Shown here piece by piece: positions 1 to 5,733 of a stretch of 6,409 nt of DNA. A program made the translations under genes and the position numbers. Below the pieces are notes generated by a model. That model searched no databases. It saw only the letters and a list, made by a program, of their open reading frames with translations, and was not told the DNA's origin. The DNA is from Gemmatimonadaceae bacterium (GTDB taxonomy: Bacteria; Gemmatimonadota; Gemmatimonadetes; Gemmatimonadales; Gemmatimonadaceae): assembly GCA_014378185.1 (NCBI GenBank), contig JACMOE010000718.1:1-6409 (forward strand), read 5' to 3'. The stretch's first letter is position 1; every line of letters starts with the position of its first letter.

Positions 1-432
1 GAAGCTCGACGCATCGGGCTCGCTCTGAATGAGTTGCGCGCCGGTAAAGGCTTCCATGGGCTGGCGATTGTCGTCGAACGCCAGGAAGGCATCGTGCTTC
101 TCGGCCGTGAGGCCGGTTTGCGGCTGGAACCAGTGCGTGAAATGCGTCACGCCACGGCTCATTGCCCACTCCTTGATGACCTGCGCCACGGTGGGCGCAA
201 CGTCCAGGTCGAGCTTCTTTCCAAGGCGCACCGACGCCGCGAGCTTGGCGTACACTTCCTTGGGAAGCTTGTCGCGCATCTGGCGCACGCCAAACGTGTT
301 GATGCCGAAATAGGCCGACGTGGGCACCGGGGTGACACCGTCACCATTGAAGGAGGGCGACGGAACACGAGGCACCCGAGCCGCAAGATCGCGAAGGGTG
401 GACTTGCGAGAGTTACTCACGGGGTCGGTCAT
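1..432 (-). CDS. glnN: Type III glutamine synthetase (GSIII), N-terminal part, truncated by window edge
   Basis: Reading the minus strand from ATG at 432 gives 144 residues, open to base 1, so only about the first fifth of a family that is usually around 700 residues is visible. GSIII makes glutamine from glutamate, ammonia and ATP in the cytosol. The recognisable stretch is FGINTFGVRQMRDKLPKEVY (about residues 42-61), followed by GVTHFTHWFQPQTGLTAEKH (about 94-113) and LIQSEPDASSF at the visible end. These are characteristic of the GSIII N-terminal region (the W-x-x-P-x-T-G-x-T-A-E-K-H segment) rather than GSI or GSII. No clear Shine-Dalgarno precedes the ATG. An in-frame TTG at 466-468 is a possible alternative start, with a stop just upstream at 484-486. 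The MFS gene lies upstream on the same strand, 242 nt away, so a separate promoter is likely. The family call is confident; the start is moderately so. Confidence 0.9.
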   Translation of the reverse strand, partial: MTDPVSNSRKSTLRDLAARVPRVPSPSFNGDGVTPVPTSAYFGINTFGVRQMRDKLPKEVYAKLAASVRLGKKLDLDVAPTVAQVIKEWAMSRGVTHFTHWFQPQTGLTAEKHDAFLAFDDNRQPMEAFTGAQLIQSEPDASSF

Positions 433-482
433 GACTAGAACGTTGGGATAGGGAAGCGCAATGGACAATTTCGTGATGACAA

Positions 483-510
483 ATTACACAAAATGAGCCG
501 GAATTTCCAA
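483..510 (-). promoter_or_regulatory. Candidate sigma-70-type promoter for the glutamine synthetase gene
   Basis: On the minus strand TTGGAA (505-510) and TGTAAT (483-488) are separated by 16 nt, 4/6 and 5/6 matches to the E. coli consensus. They sit in the only clearly AT-rich patch of the gap (about 460-535), some 50 nt before the glnN start. The patch also contains short palindromes: CAATATTG (508-515) and GGAA-T-TTCC (500-508). Promoter consensus in this organism is unknown, so this is a guess from composition and position. Confidence 0.3.
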
Positions 511-578
511 TATTGACGACAAAGATTTGCAGAAAGTGCACAGATCAAGGCATTCAGCCCAATCCGTGAAACCAGCGC

Positions 579-601
579 GGCGGCCCATCTCGCCGGCCGC
601 C
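579..601. repeat. GC-rich hairpin between MFS and glutamine synthetase genes
   Basis: GGCGGCC (579-585) and GGCCGCC (595-601) form a 7-bp stem with a 9-nt loop, about 75-95 nt past the MFS stop on the minus strand. It has no T-run on that side. It might be a factor-dependent or weak terminator for the MFS gene, or a chance GC-rich palindrome. I see nothing else gene-like in 433-674. Confidence 0.25.
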
Positions 602-674
602 CCGTTGTTCCTGCCAGTCCTGTACCCAAGCGAGACTCGGCAACGCGGCCTCGTTTCTAGTGCCATGGCAGGGC

Positions 675-1937
675 TCAGCGAATCTTGCCGAGGTTGCGCA
701 AGGTGGGCACGAGCCGCGCGGTGAACCCCACCACGACCAGCGCCGCCATGCCCCCCGCCACCACGGCCGGCACCGCCCCCAGCAAGCGCGCCGCCACCCC
801 ACTCTCGAACGCACCCAACTCGTTCGACGAGCCAATGAACACCGAATTCACCGCCGACACCCGGCCCAGCATGTTGGCGGGTGTCAGCATCTGCACCAGC
901 GTCGAACGGATCACCACACTCACGCTGTCGGCCATGCCGCTCACCGCCAGCAACACCAGCGACAGGAAGAAGCTCGTCGACAACCCGAACCCGATGATCG
1001 CCAGCGCGAATACGCCCACTGCCATCAACAACGCACGGCCCGCCCGCTCGATGGGAGACCGGTGCGCGAGGAGCACGCCCATGAGCACCGCACCCAGCGC
1101 GGGTGCCGCACGCAGGACGCCCAACCCTTGAGGCCCCACATGCAGGATCTCCGAGGCGAACACGGGCAACAGCGCCTCCGCTCCCCCCAGGAATACCGAG
1201 AAGAGATCGAGCGACATGGCGCCAAGGATGAGCGGCTGGCTCCAGACGAAGCGCAGGCCGGTGAGGAGGTTCTCGACCATCGCCGACCTGTTCATGAATC
1301 GGCCCGCGGGCTTGTACCGGATCGACAGCAGGAAGCAGAGCGCCAGCAGCATCAGCGCGGCACCCACTGCATAGGAAGCGACGGGTCCCGAGAATCCATA
1401 CAGCAGGCCTCCAGCCGCCGGCCCGACCACCGCGGCGGTCTGGAACGCGTTACTCCGCCACGCGATGGCATTCTCCAGATGCTCGCGCGGAATCAGCTCA
1501 GAACTCATGGCCTGTCGCGCCGGATGCAGGATGCCTCGCGCAATGCCGCTCGTGAAGATGGTCGCGTAGATGGGCAGCACACCAAGCTTGTCCAGCGTTC
1601 CCGGGACGGCGCTGAGCAACAAGAGCGACACCGAGCAAAGCGCCAGCACCGCAACCGCCATCAGCGACACCGTGCGCCGGTTCCACCGGCCCGCCACATA
1701 GCCGCCCGGCAGCGCCACCGTGATGAACGGCAATGCTTCCGCCAACCCGATGAGGCCGAGCGACAGGGGATCGTGCGTCATGGAGTACACCTGCCACCCC
1801 ACGATCACAGCCTGAAGCTGCGAGCCGGCGGTCATCGTCCACAGGCTCAGGATGTACCAGCGGAAGGCGCGATGCCTGAAGGCGACGTAAGGGTCGTGCG
1901 GCGGCAGTGACGAGGCAGTCCCCACGGGCTGTGTCAT
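675..1937 (-). CDS. Major facilitator superfamily transporter (EntS/DHA3-like exporter)
   Basis: This 420-residue protein has alternating hydrophobic segments across its length, consistent with 12 membrane helices in the inner membrane. The loop after helix 2 carries GGYVAGRWNRRTV (about 78-90), the MFS motif A type (G-x-x-x-D/G-R-x-x-R-R). A second characteristic segment, TPANMLGRVSAVNSVFIGSS, is at about 352-371. These resemble the MFS_3/EntS-like drug:H+ antiporter (DHA3) group, which exports siderophores or drugs. The substrate cannot be told. ATG at 1935-1937 is chosen because a GATAGG Shine-Dalgarno-like sequence sits 8 nt upstream. In-frame GTG (1941-1943) and TTG (1938-1940) would add two residues and lie too close to it. 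The gene is divergent from the sigma factor gene with a gap of only about 49 nt, so the promoters may overlap. Length is normal and no motif is broken. Confidence 0.88.
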   Translation of the reverse strand: MTQPVGTASSLPPHDPYVAFRHRAFRWYILSLWTMTAGSQLQAVIVGWQVYSMTHDPLSLGLIGLAEALPFITVALPGGYVAGRWNRRTVSLMAVAVLALCSVSLLLLSAVPGTLDKLGVLPIYATIFTSGIARGILHPARQAMSSELIPREHLENAIAWRSNAFQTAAVVGPAAGGLLYGFSGPVASYAVGAALMLLALCFLLSIRYKPAGRFMNRSAMVENLLTGLRFVWSQPLILGAMSLDLFSVFLGGAEALLPVFASEILHVGPQGLGVLRAAPALGAVLMGVLLAHRSPIERAGRALLMAVGVFALAIIGFGLSTSFFLSLVLLAVSGMADSVSVVIRSTLVQMLTPANMLGRVSAVNSVFIGSSNELGAFESGVAARLLGAVPAVVAGGMAALVVVGFTARLVPTLRNLGKIR

Positions 1938-1986
1938 CAACACAACCTATCCCACCGTGCCGGTAGGGCTGTACCTTTCGCCGCGT

Positions 1987-2631
1987 ATGAATCCGTCCTC
2001 CTCACAGCCACCGTACCCTTCCTCAAATGCCGCAATGCCACCGAGTGGCAAGGCGGTGCATGCAGGTCCGGACGATACGCTCCTCCTGCAGCGTATGGCG
2101 GACGGTGACGAGCAGGCGCTCGGCACCTTCTACGATCGGTGGCAGCCGTTGGTGCACGGCGTGGTGCTCCGGATCCTGCGGCAGCGCGACGACGTGGAGG
2201 ATGTGGTGGAAGAAGCCTTCTGGCAGGCCTGGCGACAGGCCGGCCGGTACCAGACTGGTCGCGGCTCGGTGCAGACCTGGCTGTTGACCATTGCACGGAG
2301 CCGAGCGCTCGACCGCGTGCGGGCCGTCACACGCCTGCGCGAGGATCCGATCGTTGGCGAGAATGGCGAGTTGGTGGTGCACTTGGCGGCCGACGGGGAT
2401 CCGTCGATGAACACGGAAGCGGCGGAGCGCAGGTCGATCGTGATCGCCGCCCTCGCCGACCTGCCGGCCGAGCAACGGGAAGCCCTGGAGCTCGGATATT
2501 TCGGGGGGTTGAGCCAGACGGAAATTGCCGAGCGTACGGGCCAGCCACTCGGCACGATCAAGACGCGAATGCGGCTGGCCATGCAAAAGTTGAAGACACG
2601 ACTCCAGGTCTTGCGCGAGGAAGCGTCATGA
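1987..2631 (+). CDS. ECF-type RNA polymerase sigma factor (sigma-70 family, SigK/RpoE-like)
   Basis: This 214-residue protein has the two-domain ECF layout. Region 2 spans about residues 30-115: DDTLLLQRMADGDEQALGTF, then the core-binding helix DDVEDVVEEAFWQAWR at 68-83, then the promoter-melting segment GSVQTWLLTIARSRALDRVR at 93-112. Region 4 spans about 155-206, with the helix-turn-helix GLSQTEIAERTGQPLGTIKT at 174-193. It would direct core polymerase to a small regulon, including probably its own operon. The start is uncertain: GTG 1957, ATG 1987 and ATG 2035 are all in frame, and none has a good Shine-Dalgarno. GTG 1957 would leave only 19 nt to the divergent MFS start, so ATG 1987 is preferred. 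ATG 2035 (198 residues, a more typical ECF length) is a real alternative. The stop overlaps the next gene as ATGA, implying translational coupling with its anti-sigma factor. Confidence 0.9.
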   Translation: MNPSSSQPPYPSSNAAMPPSGKAVHAGPDDTLLLQRMADGDEQALGTFYDRWQPLVHGVVLRILRQRDDVEDVVEEAFWQAWRQAGRYQTGRGSVQTWLLTIARSRALDRVRAVTRLREDPIVGENGELVVHLAADGDPSMNTEAAERRSIVIAALADLPAEQREALELGYFGGLSQTEIAERTGQPLGTIKTRMRLAMQKLKTRLQVLREEAS

Positions 2632-3488
2632 CGATCAGCGGGATGACACACGAGGAGGCACGCGAGGCGCTGGAAGCGCTGGCTCTCGATGCGCTCGACG
2701 CATCGGAGCATGCTGCCGTCCTGGCGCACGTGCAGGGGTGCGCCGAGTGTCGTCTCGAACTCGCGACGCTGGAGGCGGATGTCGCGCAGCTGGCGTATGC
2801 CGTGCGTCCCGAGTCCATGTCGGACGTGCAGCGCGTGCGTGTGCGTGGGCGCCTGCTGGCCCGCGCGGCCGCTGACCGTTCCAGTTCGAGCCCCGTCATG
2901 CCCGACACCGACGTGCGGCGTGTGCCGGCCATGGCGAAGTCGTCGTCGCGACAATCCATGTGGATTGCCCTTGCCGCAAGCGTGGTGGCTGCGGTAAGTC
3001 TCGCGTCGCTTTTCCAGGTGAATCGGGAACGTGAAACAATTGCCGCCGCGTATGCGTCGGCCGCTGGCGATCGCACAGCCACTCGTGCTTCACTGGATTC
3101 GCTGCGCTCGGCAATGGCAGATCGCGACAAGCTTATCGCCAACCTCACCGGGCCGGACGTGGCCGTGGTGACGATGGCGTCGGCCGGTCCGCAGACCCCG
3201 TCGGCACGGATGTTCTGGGATCAGTCCGTGAATGCGTGGACCTTCGTTGCGCACAACCTGCCGAAGCCCAAGGCGGGCCGCACGTATCAGTTGTGGCTCG
3301 TGACGGCCAGCCAGAAGATCAGCGCCGGCACGTTTTCGCCTGGTGCGAATGGCGAGGCCGTGGTGCGCGCCACGTATGCGCTGGCAAAGGATTCGCTTGC
3401 CGCGGTGGCGGTGACGGACGAGCCCGAGGCCGGCAGTGCGCAGCCGACCACGGTCCCGTTCATCGTGGGGATGAAGTCAGCGCGCTGA
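2628..3488 (+). CDS. Membrane anti-sigma factor with zinc-type N-terminus and RskA-like C-terminal domain
   Basis: This 286-residue protein starts at the ATG of an ATGA overlap with the sigma gene. The N-terminal anti-sigma domain (about 1-80) contains H34-VQG-C38-AE-C41, the HX3CX2C motif of zinc-containing anti-sigma factors. H8 lies 25 residues before H34, as expected for the fourth ligand. A single membrane helix is at about 111-129 (WIALAASVVAAVSLASLF). It is followed by a charged, probably helical linker (about 132-172) and then an RskA-type exported domain (about 175-283) including GRTYQLWLV at 217-225. In this family the N-terminus holds the sigma factor inactive at the inner membrane, and regulated proteolysis or a redox signal releases it. 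Gene order and coupling make the upstream ECF protein its partner. Mycobacterial RskA is the nearest named relative by C-terminal domain. The inducing signal is not evident. Confidence 0.88.
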   Translation: MTISGMTHEEAREALEALALDALDASEHAAVLAHVQGCAECRLELATLEADVAQLAYAVRPESMSDVQRVRVRGRLLARAAADRSSSSPVMPDTDVRRVPAMAKSSSRQSMWIALAASVVAAVSLASLFQVNRERETIAAAYASAAGDRTATRASLDSLRSAMADRDKLIANLTGPDVAVVTMASAGPQTPSARMFWDQSVNAWTFVAHNLPKPKAGRTYQLWLVTASQKISAGTFSPGANGEAVVRATYALAKDSLAAVAVTDEPEAGSAQPTTVPFIVGMKSAR

Positions 3489-3716
3489 TTTCCTGGTCGA
3501 TTTTTTCGCGCTGGTTTTTCTGGGCGGCACCTTTGCGCCGGCGGCCCGGGCTTCCGAGAGTCCGATGGCGATCGCCTGCTCGCGCGTCTTGACCTTCGGG
3601 TGCTTGCCCGCGCCGCTCTTGAGCGTGCCGCGCTTCTCCTTGTGCAGTGCGCGTTCGACGCTCTTGCTGGCCGCCTTGCCGTACTTTCGCGCGCTGGTCT
3701 TCTTCTTCGCCGCCAT
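3477..3716 (-). CDS. Small lysine-rich basic protein, DUF6496-like
   Basis: This 79-residue protein has about 25 Lys/Arg against 4 Glu and no Asp. The central part, KHPKVKTREQAIAIGLSEAR followed by AAGAKVP, matches what I recall of the DUF6496 family, flanked by KKK and AKKSTRKSA-type histone-like tails. Function is unknown. The charge suggests nucleic-acid binding, but that is inference. ATG 3714-3716 is supported by a GGAGG Shine-Dalgarno (plus-strand CCTCC at 3726-3730) with 9-nt spacing. Its last 12 nt overlap the end of the anti-sigma gene on the other strand. It lies 94 nt downstream of the PAP2 gene on the same strand; with its own strong ribosome site it may or may not be cotranscribed. 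No terminator is visible at the convergent ends. Confidence 0.8.
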   Translation of the reverse strand: MAAKKKTSARKYGKAASKSVERALHKEKRGTLKSGAGKHPKVKTREQAIAIGLSEARAAGAKVPPRKTSAKKSTRKSAR

Positions 3717-3725
3717 GAGTCACAT

Positions 3726-3730
3726 CCTCC
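3726..3730 (-). promoter_or_regulatory. Shine-Dalgarno site of the DUF6496-like gene
   Basis: GGAGG on the minus strand, 9 nt before ATG 3716. It fixes the start of the small basic protein and is one of the few clear ribosome sites in the window. Confidence 0.7.
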
Positions 3731-3810
3731 GGACAGGGATGCTGCCCAATGCGCAACGATCGTTCCAGCCAGGGAGCAAGAGCGGGTCCTGCTTGCGGCT
3801 TTGTTGCGCC

Positions 3811-4656
3811 CTACACATCCGGCAACTCGTTTGGCGCGCGTCGTTCTTCGACGACCTCCCTGGGCGAACGCCGCCGCGCGAGCACGAGTGATGCCTCGAG
3901 CGTCGCCATGCAGAAGCTTGCCCACGCGAGCCCAACGACGATCCCGCCCAGCACGTCCGACGGGTAGTGAACGCCGAGGTAGAGGCGGGTGAGGCAGATG
4001 AGCAGGATGAGCAGGGTGGCGCCCGTGAGCGTCAGCATCTTGGCCCAGCGGTGCTTCTGGAGTCGCAGCAGCAGGTAGGCCACGGTGCCGTACACCACCG
4101 TCGCACTCATGGCGTGGCCCGATGGAAACGACGAGCTCACCGCCGTCGTCTGCCATGCGAAAACGCTGGGCCGCGGCCGGTGATACACCAGCTTGAGGGC
4201 GCCATTGAGCAGGATGTTGCCGATCGTTGCAGCCAGGAGCAGCCGCGCGGAGTGCTTGTGTTCCGTGTGCCAGAGAAAGAGGGCCGCCACGCCGACGACC
4301 ACGATGACCACCGTGCCCGTGCCCAGGTACGTCATCTCCACCATCACGGCGGTGAGGGCTTTTGACTGATGGCCATGCAACCATTCCAGGATGGCGACGT
4401 CGAACGTCTGCGTGCCACCCTCGAGGACATTTTCCGCAAGGCTGGCAAAGGCAACCGTGGCCGCCACGGCGATGATGGCGCCGACCACGAGGAAGATGCC
4501 GACCGTGGCGTAGAACGACTTGGCGTCGATTCCAGCCCGCCGCATGCCGCGAAAGACGAGGTTCCAGACGGCGGTGAAGCGCCCGCGTTCCAGCTCGCGC
4601 CGGTCGTTGCTGGCGGCCGGGATCTGCGGATCGATTGGCGGGGAAAGTGGGGTCAT
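3811..4656 (-). CDS. PAP2-superfamily membrane phosphatase
   Basis: This 281-residue inner-membrane protein has about six hydrophobic segments (for example about 51-72, 115-128, 137-152, 184-197, 208-223 and 235-251). All three motifs of the PAP2/lipid phosphate phosphatase signature are present: K155-x6-R162-P163 (KLVYHRPRP), P178-S-G-H181, and R224-x5-H230-x3-D234 (RLYLGVHYPSD). H181 and H230 would be the catalytic pair. The family removes phosphate from phosphatidic acid, undecaprenyl pyrophosphate or similar lipids at the outer face of the membrane. Which substrate applies here cannot be read from the sequence. The N-terminal 40 residues and the Arg-rich C-tail (about 261-273) are polar and presumably cytosolic. 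ATG 4654-4656 is the best start but lacks a strong Shine-Dalgarno. It is divergent from tRNA-Cys and followed by the DUF6496-like gene. Confidence 0.9.
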   Translation of the reverse strand: MTPLSPPIDPQIPAASNDRRELERGRFTAVWNLVFRGMRRAGIDAKSFYATVGIFLVVGAIIAVAATVAFASLAENVLEGGTQTFDVAILEWLHGHQSKALTAVMVEMTYLGTGTVVIVVVGVAALFLWHTEHKHSARLLLAATIGNILLNGALKLVYHRPRPSVFAWQTTAVSSSFPSGHAMSATVVYGTVAYLLLRLQKHRWAKMLTLTGATLLILLICLTRLYLGVHYPSDVLGGIVVGLAWASFCMATLEASLVLARRRSPREVVEERRAPNELPDV

Positions 4657-4704
4657 GGCGAGCGCGAACTCTTCAAGACGCGGGCCGCGATCTGTCCACC
4701 CGGG

Positions 4705-4733
4705 TTGAGCCGGGGAGCGGCGTGGGGTTACCT
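4705..4733 (+). promoter_or_regulatory. Candidate promoter of tRNA-Cys
   Basis: TTGAGC (4705-4710) and TTACCT (4728-4733) are 17 nt apart and end 9 nt before the mature tRNA. The -35 is a 4/6 match and the -10 is poor. It is placed mainly by spacing and position. Confidence 0.28.
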
Positions 4734-4742
4734 TTGAGGTTC

Positions 4743-4814
4743 GGCGCCGTGGCCAAGTGGTAAGGCGGCAGACTGCAAATCTGCTATTCGTCGGTTCGAT
4801 TCCGACCGGCGCCT
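4743..4814 (+). tRNA. tRNA-Cys (anticodon GCA)
   Basis: A full cloverleaf of 72 nt can be drawn by hand. The acceptor stem is GGCGCCG paired with CGGCGCC. The D stem is GCC/GGC, and the anticodon stem GCAGA/TCTGC carries loop CTGCAAA (anticodon GCA). A 5-nt variable loop is followed by T stem GTCGG/CCGAC with loop TTCGATT. All stems pair perfectly. The discriminator base is T, as expected for cysteine tRNAs. The CCA tail is not encoded (the next bases are CTC). It is divergent from the PAP2 gene, and the decayed XRE gene begins within about 10 nt of its 3' end. tRNA 3' ends are common integration sites. Confidence 0.97.
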
Positions 4815-4824
4815 CTGTGGAAGT

Positions 4825-5042
4825 GATGATGTGGTACAGGGTGGTGCGGCCGTCCGACGCCTTCGGACGGCGGCGGGGTATTAGCTAGAGGCTTTGCGGA
4901 CAAAGTCGACGTTCACCGCTCGTACATGGGCATGATCGAGCGTGGTAAGGTTGCGGTCATCCTCGTAACGGTCGAGAAGCTCGCGGAGGGCCTCGAGATG
5001 TCGATGACCGAGCTCGTGGCACAAGCAGAGAGCGAGCATTGA
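4825..5042 (+). pseudogene. Decayed XRE/Cro-CI-type helix-turn-helix regulator
   Basis: Two frames join into one HTH protein. Frame 1 (4825-4896) reads DDVVQGGAAVRRLRTAAGY, then stop TAG (4882-4884), then LEAL. The second frame (from 4896) reads ADKVDVHRSYMGMIERGKVA, then VILVTVEKLAEGLEMSMTEL and VAQAESEH, ending in TGA at 5040-5042. Aligned to the family pattern (LRxAAGYSQEALADKxxxHRSYxGxIERG), the damage is SQ changed to stop-Leu plus loss of one base near 4896 (TTG-GCG became TTGCG). Neither frame has an ATG before the HTH. The second frame is closed upstream by TGA at 4824-4829 and offers only internal ATGs from 4926. An intact protein would have had about 73 residues, a DNA-binding domain alone. 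Such short regulators are common in mobile elements and restriction-modification loci. A programmed frameshift is unlikely because a stop also interrupts frame 1. Confidence 0.75.
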
Positions 5043-5086
5043 TCCGCAAGGTGCGCGGGGAGATCAGCGCGATAGGGGGACGACGA

Positions 5087-5124
5087 AAATGCGTCGGAAA
5101 TCCGTATGGATTTCCGACGCATTT
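5087..5124. repeat. Perfect 17-bp inverted repeat with GTAT loop
   Basis: The left arm (5087-5103) and right arm (5108-5124) are exact reverse complements across a 4-nt loop, containing GCGTCGGAAATCC and its mirror. A-rich sequence on the left and ATTT on the right give a short U-run in both directions. It starts 44 nt past the stop of the decayed XRE gene. A bidirectional terminator is the simplest reading, although only three T residues follow. A protein-binding operator or a remnant of a mobile-element end is also possible. Confidence 0.8.
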
Positions 5125-5192
5125 GCTGCAGTGAGCATTATGCCCGCCGCGAGACCAATGCGCCGCGCGCCTTTCAACGCTCGGGCATGCAC

Positions 5193-5251
5193 CTCGGGCG
5201 CAGACGGTGAAGGTAAACCTTCACAACCCGCGCCCGAGTTCTCTCATTTTT
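5193..5251 (+). terminator. Nested stem-loop with T-run, possible intrinsic terminator or structured RNA
   Basis: The outer stem CTCGGGCGC (5193-5201) pairs with GCGCCCGAG (5230-5238), 9 bp. Inside it GTGAAGG (5207-5213) pairs with CCTTCAC (5218-5224), 7 bp with loop TAAA. Two 5-nt strands form the interior loop. The structure is followed by TTCTCTCATTTTT, T-rich only on the plus strand, so a plus-strand terminator is favoured. No plus-strand gene ends just before it. It may belong to the lost gene context, or terminate an unseen transcript. A second weaker inverted repeat, CGCGCAT (5252-5258) with ATGCGCG (5280-5286), follows directly. I see no coding signal in 5043-5331. Confidence 0.45.
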
Positions 5252-5331
5252 CGCGCATGTGCGCTGACATGTGCATTAAATGCGCGCAACCAGCGGTCCC
5301 ATCACTGCGAATGAATCTTGTTCCATATCAA

Positions 5332-5544
5332 TTAATCCACTAGCACAATGCCACCTCCGATAAGCCCAGCGCTCACTTCTGCTGGCACCGGGGCCAACGA
5401 AGCTTGCGGTGAGAAATCACGTACTGCTTGCGTCGCCAGGTGCGGAGTCACGCTCAACGCTTCCCGCTGTTGTGCATCGGCACTGGTGCCCACGCTGCCA
5501 AGGATCATCAACGCCACGCTTATCGCTCCTCCTACTGTTTGCAT
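5332..5544 (-). CDS. Small hypothetical protein, possibly exported
   Basis: This 70-residue reading frame runs from ATG 5542-5544 to TAA 5332-5334. Residues 5-20 (GGAISVALMILGSVGT) are hydrophobic and followed by SADA-QQ, a plausible signal peptidase site after residue 24. The mature part would be about 46 residues, Ala/Pro/Ser-rich, ending in a hydrophobic GLIGGGIVLVD. Odd for a signal peptide, the first six residues carry no Lys or Arg. A TTG start at 5595 would add 17 residues with Arg/Lys, but I see no ribosome site there. A purine-rich AGAAGAAG lies 3-10 nt before the ATG. I do not recognise a family. It is divergent from the repeat-protein gene at 5734. An overlapping plus-strand frame exists but has no comparable signals. 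Confidence 0.5.
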   Translation of the reverse strand: MQTVGGAISVALMILGSVGTSADAQQREALSVTPHLATQAVRDFSPQASLAPVPAEVSAGLIGGGIVLVD

Positions 5545-5590
5545 ATCTTCTTCTGCCTTTAGAAGACCACGTGCGCGACCTTCGCCTCCG

Positions 5591-5612
5591 CTCAACGCGC
5601 CAATTGGTTGAG
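5591..5612. promoter_or_regulatory. Inverted repeat in the divergent intergenic region
   Basis: CTCAAC (5591-5596) and GTTGAG (5607-5612) are inverted around a 10-nt centre that also holds most of the palindrome CCAATTGG (5600-5607). It sits between the divergent starts at 5544 and 5734 and could be a regulator site. This is only a lead. Confidence 0.2.
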
Positions 5613-5719
5613 GTCGGCGATCGCGTCCGACAGCGTTGCGCGCCGCGGCTCGCGTCGCAAGCGGGCTCTACGGCGCCAGTGAGTGCGCCTCTTGCAATGC
5701 ACATATCCCATACCCTTGC

Positions 5720-5724
5720 AGGAG
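5720..5724 (+). promoter_or_regulatory. Shine-Dalgarno site of the repeat-protein gene
   Basis: AGGAG with 9-nt spacing to ATG 5734. It decides against the in-frame ATG at 5725, which directly abuts it, and against longer upstream starts. Confidence 0.7.
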
Positions 5725-5733
5725 ATGCTCACG

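Noticed and set aside
660..1910. Long plus-strand frame of 416 codons opposite the MFS gene
   Set aside because: Composition is Arg/His/Gln-rich with no recognisable domain. It mirrors a well-supported membrane transporter on the other strand, a common artefact at high GC.
2139..2627. Upstream extension of the anti-sigma frame within the sigma gene
   Set aside because: The in-frame extension is Arg/Gly-rich shadow sequence. The ATGA overlap at 2628 is the natural start.
3287..4384. Long minus-strand frame of 365 codons across the anti-sigma, DUF6496 and PAP2 genes
   Set aside because: It crosses three supported genes in a different frame, is low-complexity Arg/Ala/Gly-rich and has no domain.
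4849..4871. 9-bp hairpin (CCGTCCGA / TCGGACGG core) as tRNA-Cys terminator
   Set aside because: It has no T-run after it and falls inside the codons for AVRRLRTA of the XRE remnant, which explains the symmetry well enough. A weak terminator role cannot be excluded.
4913..5122. Minus-strand 69-codon frame opposite the XRE remnant
   Set aside because: It starts inside the palindrome and has no domain. Its similarity to the plus-strand peptide starting at 5089 is produced by the inverted repeat.
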